The position numbers were made by a program, and so were the translations under genes. This document shows, in pieces, positions 15,613-24,992 of a stretch of 64,000 nucleotides of DNA. This stretch comes from Guptibacillus algicola (GTDB lineage Bacteria > Bacillota > Bacilli > Bacillales > Guptibacillaceae). How positions within the stretch are numbered: the stretch's first letter is position 1; each line of letters starts with the position of its first letter. Under the pieces are notes generated by a model, which did no database searches, was not told the origin of the DNA, and was given only the letters and a program-made list of their open reading frames with translations. The stretch covers positions 992,001 through 1,056,000 of the forward strand of contig NZ_JAIVAF010000003.1 in NCBI RefSeq assembly GCF_020171805.1, in the 5' to 3' direction.

Positions 15613-15641
15613 TTGAATTTTTGATGCGATAGTGGTACTGT
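15613..15641 (+). promoter_or_regulatory. Candidate promoter of the cshA leader
   Basis: TTGAAT (15613-15618), 17-bp spacer, TACTGT (15636-15641) preceded by TGG. Moderate match. It would give a leader of about 130 nt that includes the hairpins below. Confidence 0.35.
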
Positions 15642-15679
15642 TAATTAGCGCTATATGTGAATGAAGAATTGCTTGTTTC

Positions 15680-15738
15680 GAGCATTTTCCATCATAAGGA
15701 AAATGCTCTTTTTAAAAATGATGTGGAGAGCATTCTCC
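15680..15738 (+). promoter_or_regulatory. Switch-like leader of cshA (terminator with alternative pairing)
   Basis: GAGCATTTTCC (15680-15690) pairs with GGAAAATGCTC (15698-15708), followed by TTTTT: an intrinsic terminator. GAGCATTCTCC (15728-15738) is a near copy (one mismatch) of the upstream arm, so the middle arm could pair with either side. The last copy can also fold alone as GGAGA-gcat-TCTCC. It ends about 40 bp before the cshA start. Could alternatively just be the dat terminator. Confidence 0.5.
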
Positions 15739-15777
15739 ATTTTATAGCATTTAAATGTAAAAAGGAGTTTTTATACG

Positions 15778-17250
15778 TTGAAAAAATTTCAAGACCTTGG
15801 ATTAAGTAACACAATACTCGAAGCCGTTAACCAGATGGGCTTTGAAGAAACAACACCAATTCAAGCTGGTACGATCCCACTAGCTCTACAAAATAAGGAT
15901 GTAATCGGACAGGCACAAACAGGTACAGGTAAAACTGCAGCGTTTGGTATCCCGATGATTGAAAAGATCGATACATCACTTACCCATGTACAGGGAATTG
16001 TACTTGCACCGACTCGTGAACTTGCTGTACAGGTTGCAGAAGAACTGAACCGTATTGGTCAAGCAAAGGGTGTACGCGCTCTTCCTATCTATGGTGGACA
16101 AAGTATCGGACATCAGATCAAAGCACTTAAGAAGCGCCCTCAGCTAGTTGTAGCTACGCCTGGACGTCTAATTGACCACATGGAACGTAAGACGATTCGT
16201 CTACAAGAAGTTTCATTCGTTGTCCTAGACGAAGCAGACGAAATGCTCAACATGGGCTTCATTGAAGATATCGAAAAAATTCTAAAAGGTGTTCCTGATC
16301 AGCGTCAAACACTTCTATTCTCAGCAACGATGCCTAAGCGTATCGCTATTCTTGCAGAGAAGTTCATGACAAATCCTGAAACGGTAAGAACGAAATCAAA
16401 AGAAATGACTGTTCCTCAAATCGATCAGCATTACTACGATGTTCGCGAACCGAAGAAGTTCGATCTACTTTGCCGTCTACTTGATATTCAAGCTCCTGAA
16501 CTTGCGATTGTTTTCGGTAGAACGAAAAAACGCGTAGATGAAGTTGCAGAAGGACTTAAGAAACGTGGATATATGGCTGAAGGAATCCATGGTGACCTTC
16601 CTCAAGGCAAGCGTGACCAGGTAATCAAACAGTTTAAAGACGGTACGATCGATATCATGGTAGCAACTGACGTAGCTGCACGTGGTCTTGATATCAGTGG
16701 CGTTACTCACGTTTATAACTTTGATATTCCTCAGGATCCAGAGAGCTATGTTCACCGTATCGGACGTACTGGACGTGCTGGTAAATCAGGTTTAGCTTCA
16801 ACATTTATCACTCATCGTGAGTATGACCACCTGAAAACGATCGAGAAAATCACGAAGCGTTCTATGCAAAAGCGTACGATTCCAAGTTTTGCTGAAGCAA
16901 TGGAAGGACAACAACAGTCTACGATCCAACAGCTTCAAAGCACAATCGAAGAACAGGATCACAGTGGCTACCGTTCATCAGCTGAACAGCTTCTAGATGA
17001 TCATGACCCAGTAACGCTTGTATCTGCAGCTCTTAAGCTTCTTACAAGAGAACCAGATACAACTCCTGTCAAAATCACTGACATCGCACCACTTCGTGCG
17101 AAAAAAGGTCCTAACCGTGGAGGCGGTGGCGGTGGACGCGATCGTCGTAACCGCACAAACGACCGCGGTGGACGCAAAGGTAACTACCGTCAAGACCGTA
17201 GTTCTGGAGCGAAGCGCCGTAAGTTTAACGACAAAAACAAAAATTCATAA
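15778..17250 (+). CDS. cshA: DEAD-box RNA helicase CshA
   Basis: 490 aa. Two RecA domains with all motifs: Q motif near residue 25, [12 protein letters not shown] (motif I), [22 protein letters not shown] (motif II), FSATMP (III), and [13 protein letters not shown] (VI). Basic Gly/Arg-rich tail ([12 protein letters not shown]...) for RNA binding. CshA unwinds RNA in degradosome, ribosome biogenesis and cold adaptation. TTG start after AAAAAGGAG. Codon usage looks optimised, which suggests high expression. The leader may be an attenuator. Confidence 0.95.
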   Translation: MKKFQDLGLSNTILEAVNQMGFEETTPIQAGTIPLALQNKDVIGQAQTGTGKTAAFGIPMIEKIDTSLTHVQGIVLAPTRELAVQVAEELNRIGQAKGVRALPIYGGQSIGHQIKALKKRPQLVVATPGRLIDHMERKTIRLQEVSFVVLDEADEMLNMGFIEDIEKILKGVPDQRQTLLFSATMPKRIAILAEKFMTNPETVRTKSKEMTVPQIDQHYYDVREPKKFDLLCRLLDIQAPELAIVFGRTKKRVDEVAEGLKKRGYMAEGIHGDLPQGKRDQVIKQFKDGTIDIMVATDVAARGLDISGVTHVYNFDIPQDPESYVHRIGRTGRAGKSGLASTFITHREYDHLKTIEKITKRSMQKRTIPSFAEAMEGQQQSTIQQLQSTIEEQDHSGYRSSAEQLLDDHDPVTLVSAALKLLTREPDTTPVKITDIAPLRAKKGPNRGGGGGGRDRRNRTNDRGGRKGNYRQDRSSGAKRRKFNDKNKNS

Positions 17251-17255
17251 ATAAG

Positions 17256-17284
17256 AAAGCCGGGGCCTCTCCCGGCTTTTTTTC
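17256..17284 (+). terminator. cshA terminator
   Basis: AAAGCCGGG / CCCGGCTTT stem and T-run. Confidence 0.9.
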
Positions 17285-17360
17285 ATATATAAATACTGGG
17301 AAAAAGAGTTTGAAAACGTTATCCTTATAGAGACACTACTTTGAAAGGCAGCGGAGCGAT

Positions 17361-20300
17361 ATGAAGAATAGTCAGCAGACACTAAACTTACAAAATACTG
17401 AATTATTAATAAAGCGTTTAGCTCTTATCGAGAAGGAATTAGGTTCAAAAGAAGCATCAAAAATGAAGCAGCTAATGTTGAAGCTTAAAAGTGGAGAGCA
17501 GCATTTTTTATTTTCTGGTCATTTTTCTGCTGGGAAGTCCACGTTGATCAACGCATTATTTGATACGGACCTTTTACCTTCTAGCCCAATACCTGCTAGT
17601 GCAAACACAGTACGGGTAAGAAGCGGGGATCCAGGCGCAGAGGTCGAATTTTTCAACGGAAAAAGAATGGTGTTTAAGGCACCATATAACATTGAAACGG
17701 TAAAAGACTATTGTTTGAATGGAGATGAAGTTGCAGAAGTCGAATTAAGTGCTCCTTCTCCGTTTCTAGATAAAGATGTTGTCTTGATCGATACGCCAGG
17801 CATCGACTCAACTGATGAAGCACACCGCTTAGCTACTGAGAATTCAATGTATGTAGCTGATGTTGTTTTCTATGTGATGGATTACAATCATGTTCAGTCA
17901 GAAGTGAATTATCAATTTATTCGGGAGCTCCATCGTCAGAATAAGAAGATTATCTTAATCGTAAATCAAATTGACAAGCACAAGGAATCCGAACTATCCT
18001 TCACTTCATTTAAACAGTCCGTTGCATCCTCGTTTCATGCGTGGGGAATGTCGCTAGAATCGTTCTTTTTCATATCGTTACGAGATCGCTCGCATCCTAA
18101 TAACCAGTTTGAGCAGTTGAAGGTATACATTGAGGGTCTTGCAAAGAAAACAGAGGAAGATAAGGTGAAGAGTGTTTATGATTCTGCTCAATCGTTGGTT
18201 CAAGATGTAACAGACGTTTTGCCTGAAGATGAGGAAGTGAATCATGCTCATTTGAAGATGCAAAAGACCCTAGCATCATATCAAGAAAAGATCGATCAGA
18301 TTGAACAAGAATTTCAGGTAGAAGCATCAAAGATTACGAAAGGTGCTATGCTTATGCCCTATGAAGTAAGAGAGGCTGGAAGAGCTTACCTTGAATCTCT
18401 TCAACCAGGCTTCAAAGTAGGGTTGATCTTTCGTGATAAAAAAACCGAACAGGAACGTGAGCATCGCTACGAGACATTTGTAGAAAAATTACAATCTCAA
18501 GTGAAAACGCAATTAGAATGGCATTTTCAACAATTGTTGTTAAACCTAGAAGAAGAAGCAGGAATAAACAAGTCTGATGATCTTAAAGACTATGCCATTT
18601 CAATAGACTTTTCATTTTTGAAGCACGAAGCAGAAAAGGGAACTGGAGCAACAGGTGAAGCTGTGCTGCACTATACCGAAACGATCGCAAGCCGATTGAA
18701 ATCACAAGTTAAAGTTCAGTCAGAACAAAAGAAGAACGAGCTTATATTACAACTAGAAGAAGAGTTGGTCACTTTAGAAAACGAAGAAAAGAAGAAGTTT
18801 GAGAACGCCATCGGAGAAGAAAGAGCACGAGAATACTTTGAGTTAGTGGAAGAAGCAACAGAAGTAAAAGACCGTCTTGATGAAATCTTGAATGGTGCCT
18901 ATGATTCAGATGCAAGAAAGATCCAGGACTTATTTGAGCAACCTGAAAAAGAAGTTGTAGTTATTGAGCCTGAAGATACACCTGTTACAAAAAGCATCCA
19001 GAAAAGTGAAAAAAGAAAAGCGGTTGAAGACCTACCTGAAGAACCAGACAGCCTTCCTTCTCGAGAGCTAACAATACACGCACTGCACAAAGGTGCAGAT
19101 ACGATCGAAGATTTGCCTGGTCTAGGTCAAACCCGTGATTCATTTCGTTCGAGAGCAGATAAACTAGCGTATCAATCATATACTGTGGCTCTATTTGGTG
19201 CATTTAGCGCAGGTAAATCTTCTTTTGCGAACGCTCTCATAGGGAAAGCGGTTCTTCCTTCTTCTCCTAATCCTACAACGGCTACATTAAACAGAATTTG
19301 TCCTGTTCAAAGTGATCGCTCTCATGAAACCGCAGATATTTTCTATAAAACCGAGGATGAACTTCTTAAAGACATACAGCATTCACTATCTTTCTTTGGT
19401 GAAAAAGCATTTTCTATTGAAGATAGTCTTGGAATTATTGAAAAAGGGAAGATTTTTGCGAAAGAATCTTCGGATACGAAGCCACACGCTTTGTTCTTGA
19501 AAGCAGTGTTAGATGGGAAAGCGCAGCTGGACCTTTTAGGTAAAGTTCGGAACGTATCGATGGATGACTACAAGGATCTAGTTGTCAATGAATCAAAAGC
19601 TTGTTTCATCGCTTCGATTTCCTTATATCACGATAACCCGCTTACAAAGGAAGGCATCACGCTAGTCGATACGCCTGGAGCTGATTCAATTAATGCGAGG
19701 CATACAGGAGTTGCGTTTCAATATATAAAAGAAGCAGATGCGATCCTTTACGTAACGTATTATAATCACGCGTTTTCAAAGGCTGACAGGGAATTCTTGA
19801 TTCAGCTTGGTAGAGTAAAAGATGTATTTGAGATGGATAAAATGTTCTTCCTGTTAAATGCAGCTGATCTTGCAAAAGATGAAGAAGAGCTAGAGATTGT
19901 AGAAGAACATGTTGAAAGTCAGCTTGGCCAATATGGAATAAGAAAACCTACACTATTTCCAGTGTCTAGTTTAGCTGCAATGACCTCGATTAATGGGACG
20001 AAAGAAGAAAAGGATATATTACGTCTACCAGCACGTCTTAGAGAAAAGGGTGGCGTCAACCGTTTTGAAGATCGCTTCTACACCTTCATACAGTCTGATC
20101 TTTCGAAGATGGCGATTCAATCGAATTGGAATGAGCTTAAGAGAGTAACCACGATGTTACAAGACTGGTTGAATAACTTTGATCGTGATAGTGATGAAAA
20201 AGAAGCGGATATCGAGAGGCTACACACAGCGAAAGAGAATGCGATCCAACTGGTGAGCGATTATTCAGTAAATTCAACGGTAAGTAAAATCAAACAGGAA

Positions 20301-20972
20301 ATAGAAGAACTCGTACATTATATCCCTCAACGCCTTTTTTACCGATTTGGTGATTTTTATAAAGAGGCGTTCAATCCGACTACTCTCAACCGAAAAGCAG
20401 GGTTAGCTACGGCAGCATCTAATCTTTTAGGTGATCTCGAGAATGACTTGATGCAAGAGATGAGAGCGACATCTTTAAGGATGGATTATTATATTCAAGG
20501 TGCATTGAAGACAAATTACAGAGAATTTCATCTCAAAATCAATAAGGAAATCCCTGATTTCCAAAGTGAGATTGAGAATCTGCATGATATGGAAACACCT
20601 CAATTCGAAGCGTCATTATCAGAACTAGTTTCTACAGAGCAAATCGATAAAACGGCAAGTTCAGAATATCGAAATTCAAAACAATTCTTTGAACAAAATG
20701 GTAGTGCAAAACTCCAGGATAAGCTTTCTTCTCTTCTTCAAGAACCTGTGCAACAGTACGTTGATAAAATCAAAGGAAGTTTAAGAGAAAGATCAAAGCA
20801 GTTCTATGAAGACCAGCTTAGTCATTTAAAGACAGATATTGTGAATGATATTGAGCGGTTTGTTAGTGCTCAAATCGAAATGAAGACAAGTTCTATTACG
20901 AAAGAGGACCTTTCATACAAAGTAGAGGAGCTACAAGTCCTATTGAATCAAGCAGGGGAGGGGAGCGAATGA
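17361..20972 (+). CDS. dynA: Dynamin-like protein DynA (two-headed bacterial dynamin)
   Basis: 1203 aa, close to B. subtilis DynA (YpbR, about 1190 aa). Two GTPase heads in one chain: P-loop GHFSAGKSTLINAL (about residue 53) with switch DTPGIDSTDEAH, and a second P-loop GAFSAGKSSFANAL (about 615) with DTPGADSINARHT. Each head is followed by long helical stalk segments. Acts in membrane fusion/repair after phage or antibiotic damage. The stop overlaps the ATG of the following sulfurtransferase gene (ATGA), so the two are translationally coupled. ATG 17361 with AAAGGCAG-type SD. Confidence 0.93.
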   Translation: MKNSQQTLNLQNTELLIKRLALIEKELGSKEASKMKQLMLKLKSGEQHFLFSGHFSAGKSTLINALFDTDLLPSSPIPASANTVRVRSGDPGAEVEFFNGKRMVFKAPYNIETVKDYCLNGDEVAEVELSAPSPFLDKDVVLIDTPGIDSTDEAHRLATENSMYVADVVFYVMDYNHVQSEVNYQFIRELHRQNKKIILIVNQIDKHKESELSFTSFKQSVASSFHAWGMSLESFFFISLRDRSHPNNQFEQLKVYIEGLAKKTEEDKVKSVYDSAQSLVQDVTDVLPEDEEVNHAHLKMQKTLASYQEKIDQIEQEFQVEASKITKGAMLMPYEVREAGRAYLESLQPGFKVGLIFRDKKTEQEREHRYETFVEKLQSQVKTQLEWHFQQLLLNLEEEAGINKSDDLKDYAISIDFSFLKHEAEKGTGATGEAVLHYTETIASRLKSQVKVQSEQKKNELILQLEEELVTLENEEKKKFENAIGEERAREYFELVEEATEVKDRLDEILNGAYDSDARKIQDLFEQPEKEVVVIEPEDTPVTKSIQKSEKRKAVEDLPEEPDSLPSRELTIHALHKGADTIEDLPGLGQTRDSFRSRADKLAYQSYTVALFGAFSAGKSSFANALIGKAVLPSSPNPTTATLNRICPVQSDRSHETADIFYKTEDELLKDIQHSLSFFGEKAFSIEDSLGIIEKGKIFAKESSDTKPHALFLKAVLDGKAQLDLLGKVRNVSMDDYKDLVVNESKACFIASISLYHDNPLTKEGITLVDTPGADSINARHTGVAFQYIKEADAILYVTYYNHAFSKADREFLIQLGRVKDVFEMDKMFFLLNAADLAKDEEELEIVEEHVESQLGQYGIRKPTLFPVSSLAAMTSINGTKEEKDILRLPARLREKGGVNRFEDRFYTFIQSDLSKMAIQSNWNELKRVTTMLQDWLNNFDRDSDEKEADIERLHTAKENAIQLVSDYSVNSTVSKIKQEIEELVHYIPQRLFYRFGDFYKEAFNPTTLNRKAGLATAASNLLGDLENDLMQEMRATSLRMDYYIQGALKTNYREFHLKINKEIPDFQSEIENLHDMETPQFEASLSELVSTEQIDKTASSEYRNSKQFFEQNGSAKLQDKLSSLLQEPVQQYVDKIKGSLRERSKQFYEDQLSHLKTDIVNDIERFVSAQIEMKTSSITKEDLSYKVEELQVLLNQAGEGSE

Positions 20973-21781
20973 ACAATATCGTTTCAGTGGAATGGTTAAG
21001 AAAACATATTCAAGACAAGGATATCGTAGTGGTGGATTGTCAATTTGATTTATCTGATAAAGAAAGTGGATATGTGTCGTATTTACAAGGACACATTCCA
21101 CGTGCTCGTTATGCTGATCTTGAAAAAGATTTGTCAGGTCCGGTAAAGGATCATGGAGGAAGACACCCGCTTCCGAGTAAGGACCAGATTCAGACTGTAT
21201 TTGAGAAACTTGGGATTGACGAACATTCTAAAGTAGTCGCGTATGACAGACAGATGGGTGCGATGGCATCGAGATTATGGTGGCTGCTTGGATATGCCGG
21301 GCACAAGGAGAGGGCTGTTCTAGATGGTGGGATAAAAGCTTGGGAAGATGCAGGGCTTCCCCTCGAACAAAATGAAACTGAAGTAGAACGATCGCATTAT
21401 CCGATCTCACTAGATGATTCTATGATCGTTTCTATGGAAGAAGTAAAGGAAGCTATTTCTAAGGGTACTACAATTATTGATTCCAGAGCGAAAGATAGGT
21501 ACTTAGGACAGAACGAACCTATTGATGCGAAAGCTGGCCATATTCCATCAGCTACGAACCTTTTCTGGAAAGATCATGTGAACAATGACCATACCTGGAA
21601 GGATAAAGAGAGTAGGGGAGGGGTAACAAACAGAGGAGATTCTCCGATTATCTACTGTGGCTCAGGTGTGACAGCATGCGTAAACGTACTTGCATTTCAT
21701 GATGCTGGAATCAATGCAAAGCTTTATCCAGGAAGCTTCAGTGACTGGATTAGTTATGAAGACAACCCAATTAAGCCATAA
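20969..21781 (+). CDS. Sulfurtransferase, two rhodanese domains
   Basis: 270 aa. N-terminal inactive rhodanese domain (VDCQFDLSD, GHIPRARYADLEKDL) and C-terminal catalytic domain with Cys in PIIYCGSGVTACVN. 3-mercaptopyruvate/thiosulfate sulfurtransferase type (SseA/TUM1). Start overlaps the dynA stop by 4 bp; SD GGGGAGGGGAG lies in dynA. Confidence 0.9.
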   Translation: MNNIVSVEWLRKHIQDKDIVVVDCQFDLSDKESGYVSYLQGHIPRARYADLEKDLSGPVKDHGGRHPLPSKDQIQTVFEKLGIDEHSKVVAYDRQMGAMASRLWWLLGYAGHKERAVLDGGIKAWEDAGLPLEQNETEVERSHYPISLDDSMIVSMEEVKEAISKGTTIIDSRAKDRYLGQNEPIDAKAGHIPSATNLFWKDHVNNDHTWKDKESRGGVTNRGDSPIIYCGSGVTACVNVLAFHDAGINAKLYPGSFSDWISYEDNPIKP

Positions 21782-21782
21782 G

Positions 21783-21821
21783 AAAAACCAGTTCTGATAC
21801 TTTTATCAGGACTGGTTTTTT
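21783..21821. terminator. Bidirectional terminator
   Basis: AACCAGTTCTGATA / TATCAGGACTGGTT stem, A-rich before and TTTTTT after; lies between the convergent rhodanese and patA genes. Confidence 0.85.
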
Positions 21822-21832
21822 AGTGCATAAAT

Positions 21833-22993
21833 TTAAAGAGAGGAGAGGAAGGACTCGAGACGATCCATACCTTCTTTTAATATATCCATGTTATAAGCGA
21901 ACGAAATTCTTACATATCCTTCACCGTACGTTGAAAATGCGCTTCCTGGTACGACAGCTAAATTCCCTTCTTTTGCAAGCTTCATAGCGAAATCGAAAGA
22001 GGACAATCCAAATTTCTCGATCGACGGAAGAATATAAAATGCTCCGTCAGGCTTAACAGGTGAGAGTCCCATCTCGACTAGTCTGTTATAAACAAAGTTC
22101 ATTCTTTCTTCGTATTGAGTTCTCATAGGTACTGCATCAGTTAACCCGTTTTGGAGCGCCTCTAATGCCGCATGTTGTGAAATTGAAGAAGCGCATGACA
22201 CATTATACTGATGGACTTTTAATAGATGTTTTGCAATGGACTCAGGAGCAAAAAGAAATCCGATTCGCCATCCTGTCATCGAATGGGATTTAGACAATCC
22301 GTTGATGACGATGGTTTTTTCTCGCATCCCATCGAATTGAGCGATCGATGTGTGTGTACCAGAAAATGCAAGTTCAGAATATATCTCATCTGACAAAACA
22401 AAAATCTCTTTGTCCTTAAGAAAATCTGAAATATCAGCGAGTTCTTGTTCAGAAAGCGCAACACCCGTCGGATTAGACGGTGACGGAAGGATGATACATT
22501 TCGTTCGTTCCGTAACAGCTTTTTCGATTAAATCACGTGTTAGTTTAAAAGCGTTATTACTCGTATCAACATGAACTGGTGTTGCTCCACAAAGTGTAAT
22601 GATAGGTTCATAACCTGGGTAGACTGGACCAGGTAAAATCACTTCTGATCCCTCTGTTAAGAGTGTACGTAACGTAATATCGATCGCCTGACTTGCTCCT
22701 GAAGTCGTAATGATTTCATTTTGTGGATTATATGTCAGCCCATATCGTGATTGGACAAAGTGTCCAGCCGCTTTACGTAACTCGATCATTCCAGCGTTAT
22801 GTGTATACGTTGTTTGGTTTTGATCAATTGCGTCTTTCGCAGCTTCTTTGATGTGATCTGGAGTATGAAAATCTGGCTGGCCGATTGTGAGTGAGATCAT
22901 GTTCTCATAATCTGCAACCATATTAAAGAATTGTCTAATACCTGAAATTTCAATTGATTTTACTCTCGGGTTTAGAAGGTGTTCCATAGTCAA
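21833..22993 (-). CDS. patA: Aminotransferase PatA (N-acetyl-LL-diaminopimelate aminotransferase type)
   Basis: 386 aa class I/II PLP transaminase. Blocks: SLTIGQPDFHTPDHIKEA, YTHNAGMIELR, PSPSNPTGVALS, VLSDEIYSEL, and the PLP lysine in NGLSKSHSMTGWRIGF (about residue 235). Best fits Bacillus PatA, which works in the acetyl branch of lysine biosynthesis. ATG 22993 lies after GAAAGGAAG. Single gene; upstream is the DnaA-box-rich gap. Confidence 0.85.
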   Translation of the reverse strand: MTMEHLLNPRVKSIEISGIRQFFNMVADYENMISLTIGQPDFHTPDHIKEAAKDAIDQNQTTYTHNAGMIELRKAAGHFVQSRYGLTYNPQNEIITTSGASQAIDITLRTLLTEGSEVILPGPVYPGYEPIITLCGATPVHVDTSNNAFKLTRDLIEKAVTERTKCIILPSPSNPTGVALSEQELADISDFLKDKEIFVLSDEIYSELAFSGTHTSIAQFDGMREKTIVINGLSKSHSMTGWRIGFLFAPESIAKHLLKVHQYNVSCASSISQHAALEALQNGLTDAVPMRTQYEERMNFVYNRLVEMGLSPVKPDGAFYILPSIEKFGLSSFDFAMKLAKEGNLAVVPGSAFSTYGEGYVRISFAYNMDILKEGMDRLESFLSSL

Positions 22994-23410
22994 GACTTCC
23001 TTTCAGAGAACAATATAAACATCATTGTAGCATAATTTTAACGTTATCGTCGAAATGAAGGTAAAGGCAGTTATTTTTCCACAATCGTCATTTATGTCAT
23101 TTGTTGATAACTTCTGTAGATACTGATAGTATAGGCTTTTCGAGACTTATCAACAGGTAAAACCCTATACCCTATGCCGGTATTTTTTATTTGTAAGGGG
23201 GTATGGTTGGCGGTGATTATTTACCCACAGAATTCTGTGGATAACCAATTTTCTGACGATTTTGTTATAGAAGAATGATAATGACACAAAAAAAGTCCTC
23301 ACAAAGCGTGAGGACATCTTTAATGAGAAAACCATGTTTTTTGTACTCTGTAGTACAACCTGGTGCGGAAATCACCAGCATAATGATTATCAAAAGTTGT
23401 TGATTAAAGC
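22994..23410. other. 417-bp non-coding region with a DnaA-box cluster
   Basis: No ORF. Five 9-mers match or nearly match TTATCCACA: TTTTCCACA 23075-23083, TGTTGATAA 23102-23110 (rc TTATCAACA), TTATCAACA 23147-23155, TTACCCACA 23221-23229, TGTGGATAA 23236-23244 (rc TTATCCACA, perfect). The last two face each other around GAATTC. Resembles the DnaA-box clusters that B. subtilis uses to titrate DnaA. Three hairpins follow at 23295-23378. Confidence 0.6.
23287..23320 (-). terminator. Terminator of the PucR-type regulator gene
   Basis: On the minus strand GTCCTCAC / GTGAGGAC stem followed by eight T. Two more hairpins (23343-23356 GTACT/AGTAC and 23360-23378 CTGGTG/CACCAG) lie between it and the stop codon. 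Confidence 0.85.
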
Positions 23411-24862
23411 TCAATTTGATAGAACTTGATCCGTTACATAAGCAAGAAGAGCTAATTGAATGTGGGTGCGCAGTTCATATGAGTAGATATCGATCCCTGT
23501 TAAATTCTCTAGCTGCTTGACTCGGTAGTTTAATGTGTGACGATGGATATAAAGTTTCTCAGCGGTTCGGTTGATGACTAAATTATTTTCAAGAAATGTT
23601 TCGAGTGTTTTGAGAAGTTGAGCGTGATGCTTTTCGTCATATTGAATGATGGGGAGGAGTAAAGGTTCATAATATGTTTTCAGATCCACTCCATTCTCTT
23701 TAAGTTGGATAAACATCTTATAAACCCCAAGCTCATCATACTCAACCAGTGGTTTTTCTTTATATCTGGCAAATAAGTGGGAAGTATAGGCTTCTTTTAG
23801 CGCTTGATCTAGGTCTCTAATGCCTGTGACGGTAGAACTTACGCCGATGTAGAAGTTTTTACAATGTGTTTCATCAATTTCTAGCGTGTCACCAGTCAGC
23901 AAAAGGATGAGGTGGTCGATCTTTCTTTTTCCAATCCCTTTTGTTTTGTGTGATAGAATTCGTTCTTGTACATAATTGTCTAGACATTTGTCGTTCTCAG
24001 ATGTAACGATTAGGACTCGATTCTTGCCAGAAAAGTCAAAGCCTAAATCACTACTTTTCTTTAATATTGCTTTCTCACTTTCATAGTTTTTAGATAAGAG
24101 TGTATCCAAAAAATCAGCGTGAATGTGTATCCTCGTTTCTTCAATGATTTGTAGCTTTAGGAATTCGATCGCAAATATAGTGGATGCCTGCTCTAATGCA
24201 AGCATATCTAATGAAGTTAGTTCCAGCTCCTTTTGAACCACCATTCTTCCAATCGTACGATCGTGTCCTATGATCGGCATGATTTCTTCAATCGTTGTTC
24301 TTCTATGAACGAGTGTTGAACTAGCAAGAAGATTGTTATTCTCATCGTACAACACTACATTTCCGTTGATTAACTTCGATAATGCTTCAGTTATCACAGA
24401 CAGACCTACATTTTTAAGAACAAGCGATGTAAGGTCTTTTTGTATGCGCTGCGTATAAGCAAGCAAGGATAGCTGCTTATTGACAAGCTGTTCAAGTATG
24501 CTTCTCGTAACGGTAGAGAAGTTCATGGTTCTAGGAATTTCGAGAAGGGGTAATCCGGTACGATTGGCAGCTTCTATAATTCCAATCGGAATAACATCGA
24601 GATAGAACCCTGTATGAATCGCAAGTGCAGAAAGTTTTCTGCTTGCTAGCGTGTCGATTAATTTTGTATAGAACTCTGATTTCTCATTCCAACCATATGC
24701 TGTCGTGATTAAGAAATCACCCTCGTGTAATCGTGATACATCTTCCATTACTTCTACGATTGTAATCCATTTGATCTCTTGATGAAGTCCTTGTTTCCCT
24801 GCGATTAATTTAATTTCTTTCATCTCATTTAATTGAAGAGCTTCATTTACTGTGATCCCCAT
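23411..24862 (-). CDS. PucR family transcriptional regulator
   Basis: 483 aa. N-terminal PucR domain (residues 1-125; ALQLNEMKEIKLIAG, HEGDFLITTAYGW), a central GGDEF-like CdaR region, and a C-terminal HTH_30 domain with LVINRTAEKLYIHRHTLNYR. Such regulators sense small metabolites and control neighbouring catabolic operons. It diverges from yodT with 130 bp between them, so the kam/yod cluster is the likely target. ATG 24862 after GGGGGGACAC. Confidence 0.88.
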   Translation of the reverse strand: MGITVNEALQLNEMKEIKLIAGKQGLHQEIKWITIVEVMEDVSRLHEGDFLITTAYGWNEKSEFYTKLIDTLASRKLSALAIHTGFYLDVIPIGIIEAANRTGLPLLEIPRTMNFSTVTRSILEQLVNKQLSLLAYTQRIQKDLTSLVLKNVGLSVITEALSKLINGNVVLYDENNNLLASSTLVHRRTTIEEIMPIIGHDRTIGRMVVQKELELTSLDMLALEQASTIFAIEFLKLQIIEETRIHIHADFLDTLLSKNYESEKAILKKSSDLGFDFSGKNRVLIVTSENDKCLDNYVQERILSHKTKGIGKRKIDHLILLLTGDTLEIDETHCKNFYIGVSSTVTGIRDLDQALKEAYTSHLFARYKEKPLVEYDELGVYKMFIQLKENGVDLKTYYEPLLLPIIQYDEKHHAQLLKTLETFLENNLVINRTAEKLYIHRHTLNYRVKQLENLTGIDIYSYELRTHIQLALLAYVTDQVLSN

Positions 24863-24992
24863 AGGTGTCCCCCCGTTCTCTTATCCAAATCGTACAATAA
24901 AGTCAGAATTTTTTGTATAAAAAGTAGATAGAAATTTCTTGCTTCACGTCATAGGCTAATAGTAAATAGAAAAAGCGGGGGGAAGGGTTTCT

